Origin: Hysterangium stoloniferum
Taxonomy: Eukaryota > Basidiomycota > Agaricomycetes > Hysterangiales > Hysterangiaceae
Direction of reading: 5' to 3'
DNA length: 64,000 nucleotides
NCBI GenBank assembly: GCA_015178975.1
Contig: WHVD01000100.1
Span: forward strand, 248,001-312,000
Shown: positions 1 to 11,546 of the stretch, in pieces
How the letters are laid out: each line of letters starts with the position of its first letter
Numbering within the stretch: the first letter of the stretch is position 1
Made by a program: the position numbers and the translations under genes
The notes under the pieces: model-generated
What the model was told of the DNA's origin: nothing
Databases searched by the model: none
The model's input: only the letters and a program-made list of their open reading frames with translations

Positions 1-540
1 TTCTCATACTTCCCGAAAGGGGCCTTATTGACGGTGAAGGTCAAAGGTTGAGGTTCCTTAGAAGAACTGGCTGGAATAAAACCCTGTCATCCCAGGAGAA
101 TAAATCTAGATCCCAACGGCTGATCTCTTAGAGTACCAATTTCGTAATTAATATGGAAGTCTTCTCCTAAAAGAATTGGCACCGTCATTCCTCTAACAAC
201 ATAAGTTTCCACCGCGAACTTCAGTAACGTTCCACTTTTGTCCTCCAGGTAAATAGGAATATTAACATATCCGATAACCTTAGCGTTACCCGTGAGCTGG
301 ATTAGACGTAACTTGAGTCCTTGTTTCAACTTATATACGCCCTGCAGCCCCTTGTAGAATTCCTCCGATATAAGGGAAAGATCCACTCCCATGTCCATTC
401 AGACTTTAACGTGTTCGGGTGAATTGGGAGTTCCTACATGACCGAAAACATGGAGTGCTGCAACTCCTATGCTAGAGTAACCACTGGGGGGATCCCGTTT
501 TCGATAAAGGATCATAGTATCCTCCTTCATCAGTCGACTG
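1..540 (-). pseudogene. Ty3/gypsy protease-region fragment
   Basis: This is a fragment of the same gypsy element found at 19.9-21.1 kb, read on the minus strand. It covers the end of gag, the aspartyl protease and the start of the linker to reverse transcriptase. A 103-codon frame at 87-398 carries the protease core. The active-site motif is DMGV where the other copies have DTGA or DAGA, so the enzyme would be dead; both changes fit C-to-T mutation. The fragment has no LTR inserted at about position 260, so it preserves the empty site that confirms the LTR insertion at 20160-20802. It is cut by the window edge on the left and joins a truncated LTR at about 540. Confidence 0.85.
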
Positions 541-932
541 AAGTCAAATCACAGAGTAGTGCAGATGTAGTCCGCATAGATTGAGATAAAGGTGGAGTTT
601 TGACTAGTATAGTTCGAAACTCTGATTGCGTAGATAGTCAAAGCCCATCTGTGATGGTCAAGACGATACCCCAATCGCAACTTACAGGACACTAACTAGT
701 GTCTGGGTAAGTTGTAGTTGTGGGGTAAAAGTGTCTGAGTTCTAACTATGGGTGCTAGAATACATAAGTCTGGCATGTATGTGCCCACAAGAGTCGATGT
801 ACCACATACATAGGTCGTCGAACTAATTACAAGTGTATAATAAAATAGAGAGAAAGTAGAAATAATAATGGAAATATAGTATGAGCTCATCCAGACTATA
901 TTTCCTGAGTATATTTTGCTGTATCTCTCACA
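541..932 (-). mobile_element. Truncated LTR, subfamily A
   Basis: About 390 bp matching the 5' part of the subfamily A LTR (compare 10264-10891) in reverse orientation. The outer end is intact (reads ...CTCTCACA on the plus strand, ending at 932). The inner end is lost at the junction with the gypsy fragment. It keeps the subfamily A hairpin GGAAATATAGT / ACTATATTTCC near its intact end. Confidence 0.8.
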
Positions 933-954
933 ACCAGACAACCCACCAGGACCT

Positions 955-1181
955 GGACTCCACCCTATATACACCCGACTCTCTGTATCTCACAGACCAG
1001 TCACCAGACTCTGACCGGACTCCTGGAACCCCTCTAACAGAGCATAGAACCCTGCTCTCGTTATGGTCAAACAGTCTGTCATGTGTCTCATGTACCAGTC
1101 ATCGGACTCCACCGGACTCCGAACTCCACCCTATATACACCCAACACTCTGTATCTCATGGACCAGTCATCGGACCCTGAC
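955..1181. repeat. 166-bp period tandem duplication, second unit split by two LTRs
   Basis: The string ACTCCACCCTATATACACCC occurs at about 957 and again at about 1123, a period of 166 bp. The following text (TGACC-GGACTCC-GGAACCCCTCTAACAGAG) also recurs. The second unit is interrupted at 1182 and 1847 by two solo LTRs and resumes at about 2494 (CCCTCTAACAGAGCCCC). Removing both LTRs and one copy of each target duplication restores a continuous second unit. No coding function is visible. Confidence 0.75.
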
Positions 1182-1825
1182 TGTGAAGAGTCGATAGATT
1201 CTGACCGTTCGATATACGAAGAATAGTGTTTATTCAACTACTATTAGCAGGTATTGACCGTACAGTACAATACCGTAGATTACTAGACAAGCAGTACTAG
1301 TAAGAAGACACGCTACGCATCACAAGAGCAACTGTACAGTTGCTCTTGACGGCTAGAATGAAAGAATGAAAGAGTTGACCTTCACGGTACAACTCGTAGC
1401 TAGATGTAAAATAGATAATCAACGCAAAGCTGAATATCTAGAGTAAAGAGATAATAGCGCGAGTCGACTATAATGTCGACTAGCGCAAAGACCTTAGAGT
1501 GGAACTCAACCTTCGCGGTTCGAGTCCAAAGTACGTTAGTATGCGAGAGAATACTACCTTTATAGGTAGTTGAGACGTTACCCTTGACACCTCTCGCTAT
1601 TCGACGTCTGGGTCATTTATGAGGTGGTGTCTGCTGGGTAAAAAGTGTCTGTTGTTTTGGCACCGAGAGCGCCCATACGTATACACAAAGCTTCGAACTA
1701 CAAAATAAAGGTATGCTCGAAATATAGAAAGAATATAAAGAAAGAAAATAAAAGATAAATAATAAAGTACTATAATCCAACTATTATTCCTTAGTCCAAT
1801 TATGCATATATGCATACCCTTTACA
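1182..1825 (-). mobile_element. Solo LTR, subfamily C (reverse orientation)
   Basis: A 644-bp element with TG...CA ends (TGTGAAGAGT...CCCTTTACA) and a perfect 5-bp target duplication CTGAC at 1177-1181 and 1826-1830. It is nearly identical to the 5' LTR at 24102-24744 of the minus-strand gypsy element, which identifies it as a solo LTR. It contains a 26-bp perfect palindrome at 1323-1348 and several further short hairpins at 1251-1273, 1372-1395, 1457-1486 and 1553-1570. Confidence 0.92.
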
Positions 1826-1846
1826 CTGACCAGACTCCCCAGAACC

Positions 1847-2488
1847 TGTGAAGGGTATGCATATATGCATAATTGGACTAAGGAATAATAGTTGGATTAT
1901 AGTACTTTATTATTTACTTTTTATTTTCTTCATTTACATTCTTTCTATATTTCGAGCATACCCTTATTTTGTAGTTCGAAGCTTTGTGTATACGTATGGG
2001 CACTCTCGGTGCCAAACAATAGACACTTTTTACCCAGCAGACACCACCTCGTAAACGACCCAGACGTCGAATAGCGAGAGGTGTCAAGGGTAACGTCTCC
2101 ACTACCTATAAAGGTAGTGTTCTCTCGCATACTAACAGACTTTGGACTTGAACCGCGAAGGTCGAGTTCCACTCTAAGGTCCTTGCGCTCGTCGACATTA
2201 TAGTCGACTCGCGCTACTATCTCTTACTTTAGATACTCAGCTTCTCGTTGATTATCTATCTTACTTCTAGCTACGAGTTGTACCGTGAAGGTCAACTCTT
2301 TCATCTTTTCATTCTAGCCGTCAAGAGCAACTGTACAGTTGCTCTTGTGACGCGTTGCGTGTCTCCCTGCTAGTACTGCCAGTCTAGTAATCTACGGTAT
2401 TGTACTGAATGGTCAATACCTGCCAATAGTAGTTGAATAAACACTATACTTCGTATATTGAATGGTCAGAATCAATCGACTCTTCACA
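1847..2488 (+). mobile_element. Solo LTR, subfamily C (forward orientation)
   Basis: A 642-bp inverted copy of the 1182-1825 LTR, only 21 bp away. It starts TGTGAAGGGTATGC, ends CTCTTCACA, and is flanked by a 5-bp target duplication GAACC at 1842-1846 and 2489-2493. Separate target duplications show two independent insertions, not one long foldback element. The 26-bp palindrome recurs at 2322-2347. Confidence 0.92.
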
Positions 2489-2493
2489 GAACC

Positions 2494-3485
2494 CCTCTAA
2501 CAGAGCCCCATTCCCATTATGGTCTAATGACCTGTCATGATCTGTTCTCTGCTCCCATTCCGTTCCATCCCTAATTCCCAGTTTAGTATTTACTTGTTTC
2601 ATTTTATGTTTAATAGTTCTGCCCCTCATTAATACCGGATTTGGTATTATTACATTTCACACTCTATATAAGTCTCCTATATTCATGTACTTAGAATCCA
2701 GTTTCAATCTCAAACAAGTTTGACCCTCAAACAAGTTACACCCTCAAACAACTTTGACCCCTGATCCAGTCTCTAGTCCTCTTGTCTGTCTGCACACTGT
2801 CACAACTGTCACAAGTCACAACATTGTCACAAACAATCAAAGGTAATATTTGACAACTCTTCGACTCATCGAATTCGACTTGACAAACCTGAACATTATT
2901 TGACAACATTGAATCTCTTTCGACATGTCCCATTTCGACGTCATATGTATATGATTTCATTATTAGTTCATAACATAGTCATAACAATATGAAGAAAAGC
3001 ATAAAAGGGCTACGAACGGAGCAAGGGAAGTCAGTCGAAATATCTGTAAATTAGTGATACTAGTAATTCTAACTTGTTGTAACTTCTTTGACAAAAACTT
3101 CCGTGAGTTCTCGCGACTGGTAATAGCCTCTTACTTCATCGACAGGGTGAATATATACTTTGTTGAATGAGGCTTTCGATTCGATCAGTAGAATATAATT
3201 CGACTTTATTGAAGAATAATTGATTCGTGACACACACTCGATTCCCAAACTCCCACAGGAACTCTGGAATCTACATCTTCCTGTATGCATTCTGTCAGCT
3301 CAAAATATGGACACCCGAATGAGTGTATGAGGGCACAGCCTATAAGCTGAAGCCAAGTCCATCTCAGCCATACCATACCTTTCTGGTAATTATTCTGATA
3401 CACTGTCTTGTACTACTAATCCCTGGAACTTTCCCCAGACTTATTACCCAGGGACTCCCATGGGACATTTCACGGAAGAAAGTGT
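2494..3485. other. Gene-free spacer with TATA-like motif and 17-bp repeats
   Basis: No convincing gene. It opens with the remainder of the 166-bp tandem unit, then holds a TATA-like string (CTATATAAG) near 2650 and three 17-bp tandem repeats at 2709-2759. The rest is AT-rich. It could be the upstream region or a decayed terminal repeat belonging to family X copy 1, but I see no defined ends. Confidence 0.4.
2709..2759. repeat. Three 17-bp tandem repeats
   Basis: Units CTCAAACAAGTTTGACC, CTCAAACAAGTTACACC and CTCAAACAACTTTGACC follow one another directly. Each contains a short CAAACAAGTTTG-like dyad. They lie about 60 bp downstream of a TATA-like motif. Confidence 0.8.
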
Positions 3486-4983
3486 GTGTTCAGAATAATT
3501 ACCGGAAACACTCCATGGGACTTCCTCGGAGTTTATATCTTTGTTTGGAACTTAACAATCTTCCCTTCCACTGAGGAGATCAGGAAAAAACAGCAGTCCA
3601 AGGCTTTCTCCATGCAGGTTCAGGAGGAACTGGAAATGCTCAAGAGGAAGAGGAGGGAGGAGTACTTAGAAGGACTGCGAAAGATGGGTGCTAGGGATAA
3701 TGTCCCCTCAAAGCAGACATGGCAGGAATGGAGGAGAAAGGAAGAAAGCAACAACCCTTCAACCATTGCTCCCCCCCCCCTGGGCCATAAGTGGATGAAT
3801 TTCGCTGAGATGGATTGCAGCGACAGGGCATGCCATGTGTTCAGAGTGTGGGACAGAAAAGCAGGAAAGGAAAAGATGGGGTCACCTTCTACGATTGGGC
3901 CAGAGTATGGAGGATCAAACTACAAAGCATTGCATTGTGACGCGGGGACGGAGTTGCACTACCTCCCAGACCTCCTTCCCAATGTGGGCCCCAGGAACGA
4001 ACCTACTGGATGGGACCCATCGATTTCTCATCCAATTTGGAGGATGACCAACCACACTACCCCACCTACGATGACAAGTACCTCAGTGCTGATTGCCATG
4101 AAGGTTTTTTACTTCCTGACAACATTCACTTCTTCACGAGTGACCCTAACCAATGACGAAAATTGCTGACTTCTGTCAGAGTTTGGAGGGGGTATCGTCC
4201 AGCCAACCCTGTGATGCCGTCCAGCTCCACTCACCTGTCTCCACCTCCACCCGTTTCTTCCACACCCCCACTGCAGCACTTTACACCCTTTTCAGAGCTG
4301 CCAGGAAGTCTTGAACCATCCACCAACCTGCCTCCTCTTCCCCCTATGCCTTTACCTCTTCCCTCCACAGGACCTTCCCTCATACCACTGCCCTCACCTA
4401 TGCCCAAGCCCTCTCCAGCACCGCAGCCAACCCCACCCCCCTGCACGTCACCTGACCCCCTTGTCACCACCTGCTCTACCCTGACACCATTGTTCTCTAT
4501 GGTGTCGGACACTTCCCTTGTTCCCCTGCCAGCTCGGAGTCCACCACCCACCTCTCCCTGCTCACCTTGCATTTCCCTAGGGAGCCCCATTCATCAACCT
4601 GATATTACATTGATGGATGTTGATCACCCTATCCAGGCAGTCCTCAAGGTGCCTCCCTCAGTCATGGATGTCTTTGAGGAACCCCTCCCAGCCATGGAGG
4701 TCTTCAAGGAACCTCCCCCAGCCATGGAAGTTTTCAAGGAACCTCCCCCCTTAAGCGAAAAGGTGAAGGGGAAGTGGAAGGCTGATGTTCAGGCCAACAA
4801 GCCCCTTGCCATTGACCCCTTCCTGGCCGACCCCATTTGCAGCCCCCCACCGCAGCCGCCTTCTCTCCCTCACTCTTGGGACACAGCCGACTTGGCTCAT
4901 TTCTTACAGGCAGGTTGGATGCACGTGTCCATTAACTACCCCTCCAACATTTTCACTGTGGGACGCACGCTAATGTGACTGGG

Positions 4984-5618
4984 TGTGAGAGGTATGGCAA
5001 AATATACTCTGGAAATATAGTCTGGATGAGCTCATACTATATTTCCATTATTATTTCTACTTTCTCTCTATTTTATTATACACATATAATTAGTTCAACG
5101 ACCTATGCATTCGGTACATCGACTCTTGTGGGCACATACATGCCAGACTTATGTATTCTAGTGCCCGTAGTTAGAACTCAGACACTTTTTACCCCGCAAC
5201 CACAACTTACCCAGACACCCAGTTAGTGTCCTGTAAGTTGTGATTGGGGTATTGTCTTGACCGTCACAGATGGGCTTCAACTATCTGCGCAATCAGAGTC
5301 TCGAACTATACTAGTCGAAACTCAACCTTTATCTCAATCCATGTGGACTACATCTGCACTACTCTGTTATTTGACTCTCTCATTATTCTCTTCAACACTC
5401 AAGCAGTCATTCAGAATTACACTTTACAGTCAATTCTCCTTATTTGTTTTAGCTCTCTATTCTACTTTAGATAGCTATTTCACTCGACCGTATTGAACTA
5501 AATGGTCAATACGTGTTCAGTCTGTATTAGACTTAGATAGTCAATACATCTTCGTGTCATACCTAAATGGTCAATATTCTTCGTATATAGAACGGTTAGA
5601 ACTTCCACCACTCTTCAC
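4984..5618 (+). mobile_element. Solo LTR, subfamily A
   Basis: A 635-bp element starting TGTGAGAGGTATGG and ending ACTCTTCACA, with a 5-bp target duplication CTGGG at 4979-4983 and 5619-5623. Near the start it has the 11-bp stem GGAAATATAGT / ACTATATTTCC. It splits family X copy 1. Removing it and one target duplication restores the same reading frame across the site. Confidence 0.92.
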
Positions 5619-6102
5619 ACTGGGGCCAACCTTGCGGCACCCCCTTCTTAAAGGGCTTATCCAGGGGTATAGTGGGTCTCTCACACTGTCAGACTGCATG
5701 AGTGCACTTTATTTACACATCAATGACCCTAAGGAACAGCTGCGTTTAGCAGAGGACATCAAATGGGTTGAGCTCTCCATGTATTGGTCCCTGCTTGTCG
5801 ACTCCACTTGTGTCCTTCCTGAGCATGCACTGATCCACTTGGCTGTGGACCTAGTCGACCTGTTGGAGCATCTGTTATCGGATTCTGACACCCTGGGAGG
5901 ACTTCCCTCTAGTGGAGATGCAAGCTGTGCACCACTTCCCACTCCTACCCTGCCATCACTACACCCCTGGCCCCCTCTCATCACCTGCATTACAGACGCC
6001 TCTGCTGATTGCGTTCACACCATCATTTGAATGTGCCAAAAGGCCTACAGTCGTTGGGTCTCTTCAATTCAGAAGCTGGATGGGTTGACATCTGCCAATG
6101 AC

Positions 6103-6576
6103 TGTGAAGAGTGGTAGAAGTTCAGACCATTCTATATACGAAGAAATGAGTAGAAGAGGAGGAATTGACCTATTTGGTGCGATATGAGAGAAAGTGAGAG
6201 AGAGAGCACTAGATGATGCAGAAGTCAACAAGTGCAATGGATCGAGTGGAGGCCTCGACTGTAATAGTTCAAGGCCAGAAGTGTTCAGTAGTTCAGATAA
6301 TGCTACCTATGTGGTAGCTGACACGTTACCCTGATCACCACTCGTAGTAGACCTAGTTTATGTCTTCTGAGTGGTGGTGCTTGGGTAAAAGTGTGTCTTA
6401 GTTCTATTTGGTGCTGAGTGCACCCACAAGTATACACAAAGCTTCGAACTAATGAAATGGTACGATATTCGAAGAATATAAAAGATAGAAAAATATGAAT
6501 AAAATGTGTAAAATATAAATAAAATAAAAGGAGTGTTTTACCACAATGAAACTGTGGTAAAAGCATACTCCTCACA
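6103..6576 (-). mobile_element. Solo LTR, subfamily B (reverse orientation)
   Basis: A 474-bp element from TGTGAAGAGT to ATACTCCTCACA with a 5-bp target duplication ATGAC at 6098-6102 and 6577-6581. It carries the subfamily B stem TTTTACCACA / TGTGGTAAAA near its true 5' end (right side). It interrupts the downstream part of family X copy 1. Confidence 0.9.
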
Positions 6577-6658
6577 ATGACATTTTGAAGTGGGAAGACA
6601 TTGCCCTTTCGTTTCATGCCAGGCATCTCTCCTGGGGAAACACTATCCTGCACCTCGG

Positions 6659-7288
6659 TGTGAGAGGTATGGTGAAATACACTCAGGAAATATAGTCAGA
6701 TGAGCTCTTACTATATTTCCTTTATTATTTCTATTTTCTCTCTTTTATTATATCTATAATTAGTTCGACAACCTATGTATGCGGTACATCGACTCTTGTG
6801 GGTGCACACACGCCAGACTTATGTATTCTAGCACCCGTAGTTTAGAACTCAGACACTTTTTACACCGCAACCACGACTTACCCAGACACCCATTAGTGTC
6901 CTGTAAGTTGTGATTGGTGTATCGTCTCAACCGTCACAGATGGGCTTTAGCTATCTACTCTATCAGAGTTTTGAACTGTACCAGTCGAAACTCAATCCTT
7001 ATCTCAACTCGTGTGGACCACATCCACGCTACTCTATTATTCGACTCTCTAGTACTCTACTTTACTCTCAAGCAGTCGTTCAAAATCGCACTTGACAGTC
7101 GATTCTACTTATTCGTTTTAGCTCTCTACCTTATTCTAGATAGCTACTTCCCTCTACCGTATTTAACTAAGTAGACAATACGTGTTCATTCTGTATTAGA
7201 CTTCAACAGTCAATACATCTTAGTGTCGTACCTAAACGGTCGATATCCTTCGTATATAGAATGGTTAGAACTTCCACTACTCTTCACA
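6659..7288 (+). mobile_element. 5' LTR, subfamily A, of plus-strand gypsy element
   Basis: A 630-bp repeat with TGTGAGAGG...CTCTTCACA ends, closely matching the solo LTR at 4984-5618. One base separates it from the primer binding site, which marks it as a 5' LTR. The U3 start holds the GGAAATATAGT-type stem. Confidence 0.9.
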
Positions 7289-7289
7289 G

Positions 7290-7305
7290 TGGTGATCCGG
7301 GCTGG
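7290..7305 (+). other. Primer binding site (tRNA-primed)
   Basis: TGGTGATCCGGGCTGG lies one base after the LTR end. It starts with TGG, complementary to a tRNA CCA tail, and pairs with a tRNA 3' end reading CCCGGATCACCA. The same sequence sits at the mirrored position (24085-24100) in the minus-strand element. I cannot name the tRNA without a tRNA set for this organism. Confidence 0.75.
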
Positions 7306-8476
7306 ACCGCTCTTTCCCTACGAAGAAGAAATGACATCTTATAAGCTTCTAAGTACGTAAATGACTACTGGCAAGAACCAAACGTCGAGACCTTCGATGA
7401 CCCCAAGTAATTCAAAACCTCGTCAAAGACCTGCAAGTCTGGAACCACCCTGTAACATCACCATGAGGAAGTCTTTGTTGACTTTTCAAAAACCAGTTCT
7501 TCCTGGGAGTCCTCCCGGAGCAGCAGCTGGACCGTCAACAGAAGCCCCCCCAAGTCCGTGAGAAGAACGTCCGCCGACTGAGCAGTTGAACATTCCAGGA
7601 GCTAATGTCGAGACTACCCGTGCTCCCGAACCCGTTCTCTCGTTCCCACCTAGACAGGTCATCCTTAAGCAATTCTTCAGGGGTCATATGATTTATGCTC
7701 AACCCATCGACTTACAATGGGATGCGTACTACGCCGATCGAATCCCTGCGGATCAGGTTACTCCCTTCGTGGAGGAGTATAATTTGGATTACCCTCTTCT
7801 ACCGGCGACTGTAGCGGTCTGGTTAGGTCGTTATCAGGCCATTTTATCGGCGCAAGATCTATTCACGTGACCTGGAACCCTCGAGGATCTGACCCGCTCG
7901 ATTCCCGAATGGTCGAGCGAAGTTACTTCTGTTATGGAAGGAGGGAGGACGGTTCTTAAACAAGAAGTGTTCTCTTCATTCCTCGAAGCGCTCCGCACGC
8001 ACGATGACGCGTTACAAATCCTTCACGTCCTACTCAGTGGGGATCACATCGTCCCCAAAGTTGACTACCAGTATATATACATTCAGATGCTGGAGGAGTC
8101 TCTTAACGGGATTACTTGGAATTCTTCGTTTGCATATTTTACTTTAAGGGGTCGGTTAAGGCGAAATCAGAGAAGACTCAATAAGATGGTTTTGGAGGTG
8201 CTTTACCCTTATGGTGATTCCATCCAGGTACCCAATTTGCCCATCTCCACAACAAGTTCGTTTGTTCATACCCTGAATGGGTCTCCTGACACTCGTTTCC
8301 TTCATTCGCTTAATCGTCCCATTATTTTGCAAGACTTCCCGTCAGACATGAGGATGCAGGTTGCCGAATGTCTTCAGGAAAAGGGAATGGAGGTATGCAT
8401 CCCCCTCTATCAACCTCAACCTCGTCGACCTTTGAACACGGTCGAAATCAAGAGAGGAATCGCCACGGAACCTAGC

Positions 8477-8941
8477 TGTGAGGAGTATGCTTTTACCACA
8501 GTTTCATTGTGGTAAAACATTTCATTTATATTTTACATATTCTATTCATATTTTACTATCTTTCATATTCTTCGAATATTGCATATTTCATTAGTTCGAA
8601 GCATTGTGTATACTTGTGGGTGCACTCAGCACCAATTAGAACTCAGACACACTTTAACCCAAGAACCACCACTCGTAAGACACAAACTAGGTCTACTACA
8701 AGTGGTGATCAGGGTAACGTGTCAGCTACTACATAAGTAGCAGTATCTGAACTACTGAGCACTTCTGGCCTCGAACTGTAATAGTCGAGGCCTCCACTCG
8801 AACCATCGCACTCATTGACTCCTTCGTCATCTTGTGCTCTTTCTCTCACTTTCTCTTATATTGCACCGAATAGGTCAATATCCTCCTCTTCTACTCATTT
8901 CTTCGTATATAGAACGGTCTGAACTTCTACAACTCTTCACA
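8477..8941 (+). mobile_element. Solo LTR, subfamily B, inside gag
   Basis: A 465-bp element, TGTGAGGAGTATGC...ACTCTTCACA, with target duplication CTAGC at 8472-8476 and 8942-8946. It has the stem TTTTACCACA-7 nt-TGTGGTAAAA close to its 5' end. It is about 170 bp shorter than subfamilies A and C. Gag similarity resumes directly to its right. Confidence 0.92.
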
Positions 8942-10263
8942 CTAGCCCTGTTCCCTATCAGGAAATTCACCGCTCTCATGTCATGTTTGAAAGAATTCCG
9001 GATAACTCTAACATTGGTGAGGAACAAACTATGACTAGGAATTGATCAGTCGCCAACAGGGGTTGACCGTCTTTCTCTACTGCATTCACTGAGGGTATAG
9101 CTGGTCAGGTTGCTGGTCGAGGATCGCTGAATCCAGTCGAACCTCGCCATTCCCTGCCGATCTCCTCCAACCCCTTTCTGCCATCAGGAGGACCCCCTAG
9201 TAATTCATCAGGGAGTTCTAGTGCCTCAAGCTATGGAGGGCATTTGGGACATGGGGGGCGCCACGGTAGAGTACATGACTCTCCCTTTCAAACTCCGATG
9301 CAGCCTCGAGCCAGCGCGCCTATTGATGACTTACCTAAGGATAAAAGGATCGCTCTTAACACCAACAACATCAAGATAAAATGGTCAGATCTTCCCAAAT
9401 ACAATGGGACTCAATCCAAGGCATTGGACTACATCATGGATATTATGAGTCTCTTGGAGATCTCAGACTCCATGAGCACATTGTTGGGAGTCGCTCTGCC
9501 AAGACGACTCACCAGCGATGCCAAGATCTGGTGGAGCACCCTAGACCGTGAACATCGCACTGAATTCAGTCGATCTCACGGATCGTTTCTTTGGGGTATC
9601 GTAGAAGGATTACTTGGAACTCGTTGGCGCGAATCTTTAGCTCTAGAATGGGAGGCCATGAAGTTTCGTCAAATTGGCCACAATCGTGAGACACCCGTTC
9701 AGTACATTCAGTGGAGAGTCAAGCTCTATCGATTCTTGTATGGGTTTCACCAAAATCGGAAGGATGAAACGCACAGACTTATCCTGACGCTGCCCACGGA
9801 ATGGCTTTACCTTCTACAGGGACAACCTATCGACAACATCATGAGCTTGCAGACTTATGCGAACAATTTACAAGAGGCTCTGATTAACGCTTGGGTTCAA
9901 ACACATCGAGAGCATTATCGGTTTCAGAAACCCAGAGTCATGATCGCTGAGCAAGACGAGTCGGATCCTTGGCATGAGGAAGAGCACTCTGGAGAATTCA
10001 ATCTCACTAATCGAGGCCACGTCCTCCTTGGCAAACTCGAGGATAAAACCGTCTCTAGGAGATCGAACGCAAAACAGGGTAAGAAACACGGCAAGTTCTC
10101 TTTCGAACAGAGTGACAAGAAAAGCATTGCCAAACACCCGAAGGAATGCTGGATTTGCAGGAGTTTAGAGCATTTTAAGATCGACTGCCCTCACGCGGGC
10201 AGAATGTCACACTATGTTTCTATTAACAAATGCTCCGCGCAGAACCTGATGGAGGAGGCGGAG

Positions 10264-10891
10264 TGTGAAGAGTGGTAGAAGTTCTAACCGTTCTATATAC
10301 AAAGAATATCGACCGTTGAAGTACGATACCATGATGTATTGACTGTCTAAGTCTAATACAGACCAAACACGTATTGACTATTTAGTTCAATACGGTAGAG
10401 AGAAGTAGCTATCTAAAGTAAGGTAGATAGCTGGAACGAATAAGCAGAATTGACTGGTTAAGTGCGATTCTTGACAACTGCTCAAGTGCAAGTAGAGTAG
10501 TTAGAGAGTTGAATAATAGAGTAGTGTGGATGTAGTCCACGTGAGTTGAGATAAGGATTGAGTTTCGACTGATACAGTTCAAAACTCAGTTTGAATGAGT
10601 AGCTAAAGCCCATCTGTGACGGTCGAGACGATACACCAATCACAACTTACAGGACACTAACGGGTGTCTGGGTAAGTCGTGGTTGTGGTGTAAAAAGTGT
10701 CTGAGTTCTAAACTACGGGCGCTAGAATACATAAGTCTGCATGTGTGCCCACAAGAGTTGATGTACTGCATACATAGGTCGTCGAACTAATTATAGATAT
10801 AATAAAAGAGAGAAAATAGAAATAATAAAGGAAATATAGTAAGAGCTCATCCAACTATATTTCCTGAGTGTATTTCGCCATACCTCTCACA
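10264..10891 (-). mobile_element. Solo LTR, subfamily A (reverse), inside gag
   Basis: A 628-bp element, TGTGAAGAGT...CCTCTCACA, with target duplication CGGAG at 10259-10263 and 10892-10896. It sits between the zinc-knuckle part and the linker of gag. It contains a dense series of short hairpins: 10336-10359, 10371-10393, 10407-10432, 10447-10470 and 10560-10587. Confidence 0.92.
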
Positions 10892-11546
10892 CGGAGGATC
10901 AAAGGGCTTATGAAATGGTTTGCGGATTAAGCATACAGGGACAAGTACATAACGCTGATGAGGAATCAATTTTCATTTCTGTCTACCTTCCTCAGTCAGA
11001 GGACGAAGTCGTTTCAGATGCGAATGCATCTTCAAATGAGAACGAGTATCGCAAGTCTATGTTTCTATATCAGACCGCAACTTTCTCAAGAAAGGAGACT
11101 GGCTAAACGCTCATCATCAGAACTGGAAAGGTCTGACTGAGACGAGAGTTTTATCACGACCTGAACCTCCCACCATTGAGGAGATCGTCGACGAGGAAGC
11201 ATTTGCGAACCGATCTAAGGAAATAAGTCAAACCTACGTTATAGAAGACCCCTCTAAGGCAGAGGGATCAGAGGAGGAGAGCTTCCCCTTCGACCCAGGA
11301 CAATTACCCAACTTAATTCCTTGCGATGAGTCAGACTCTGAAGCGGACGACTCTATTTCGAACGTTACTCCCAAGGTACCTAACGGTAGATGCATCAGGA
11401 GGAACGTCAAACTGGCTGCAAGAAAAGAAAGCAAAAGACCTAGAGTTCAATACCCTCGATCCAGTCGGCTTATAAAGGAGGATTCGACTATTATCTATCG
11501 CAGAAGGGACCCTCCGGGTGGATATTCTAGTATTGGGATTTCAGCA

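Larger units (their letters stand above)
3486..6658 (+). pseudogene. Family X gene, copy 1, broken by two solo LTRs
   Basis: I do not recognise this family. Coding similarity to 14670-15667 (minus) defines it. An N-terminal part (about 3560-3770) has a charged helix rich in K, R and E followed by a VPSKQ motif in both copies. A run of C at about 3771-3780 precedes GHKWMNFAEMD, matching GEKWADFAETD in copy 2. FYDW, GPIDFSS and CHEGFLLP motifs follow, with a change of reading frame. A proline-rich stretch covers 4163-4770. The frame then meets a TGA at about 4976, is split by an LTR at 4984-5618, continues as an acidic helical segment (5619-6029), is split again at 6103-6576, and runs on to 6658, where a gypsy element starts. 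The gene-like spread of similarity suggests a mobile or multicopy gene, not host housekeeping. Confidence 0.55.
7361..11546 (+). pseudogene. gag region of plus-strand gypsy element (broken)
   Basis: Encodes the structural Gag part, matching the minus copy along its length. It includes the capsid-like segment at 9244-9960 (a long helical region containing WWSTLDREHRTEF) and an intact CCHC zinc knuckle CX2CX4HX4C near 10150-10190. Stops at 7559, 7868, 9043 and 9064, a frameshift near 11050, and two solo LTRs (8477-8941, 10264-10891) destroy it. The stops at 7868, 9043, 9064 (and 12270 further on) correspond to CGA arginine codons in the minus copy. The ATG at 7361 matches the start used in the minus copy. 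Confidence 0.85.

Noticed and set aside
1500-1530. GGTTCGAGTCC string resembling a tRNA T-arm
   Set aside because: No acceptor, D or anticodon arm around it; it is part of the LTR hairpin series.
1182-2488. A single foldback (large terminal inverted repeat) transposon
   Set aside because: Each arm has its own 5-bp target duplication and LTR-type TG...CA ends, and the same sequence is a gypsy 5' LTR at 24.1 kb, so these are two solo LTRs.
4231-4590. Minus-strand glycine-rich ORF
   Set aside because: Antisense of the proline-rich stretch of family X copy 1.
5554-6030. A free-standing 158-codon gene
   Set aside because: Its first codons come from the solo LTR; the rest is the continuation of family X copy 1 after the insertion.
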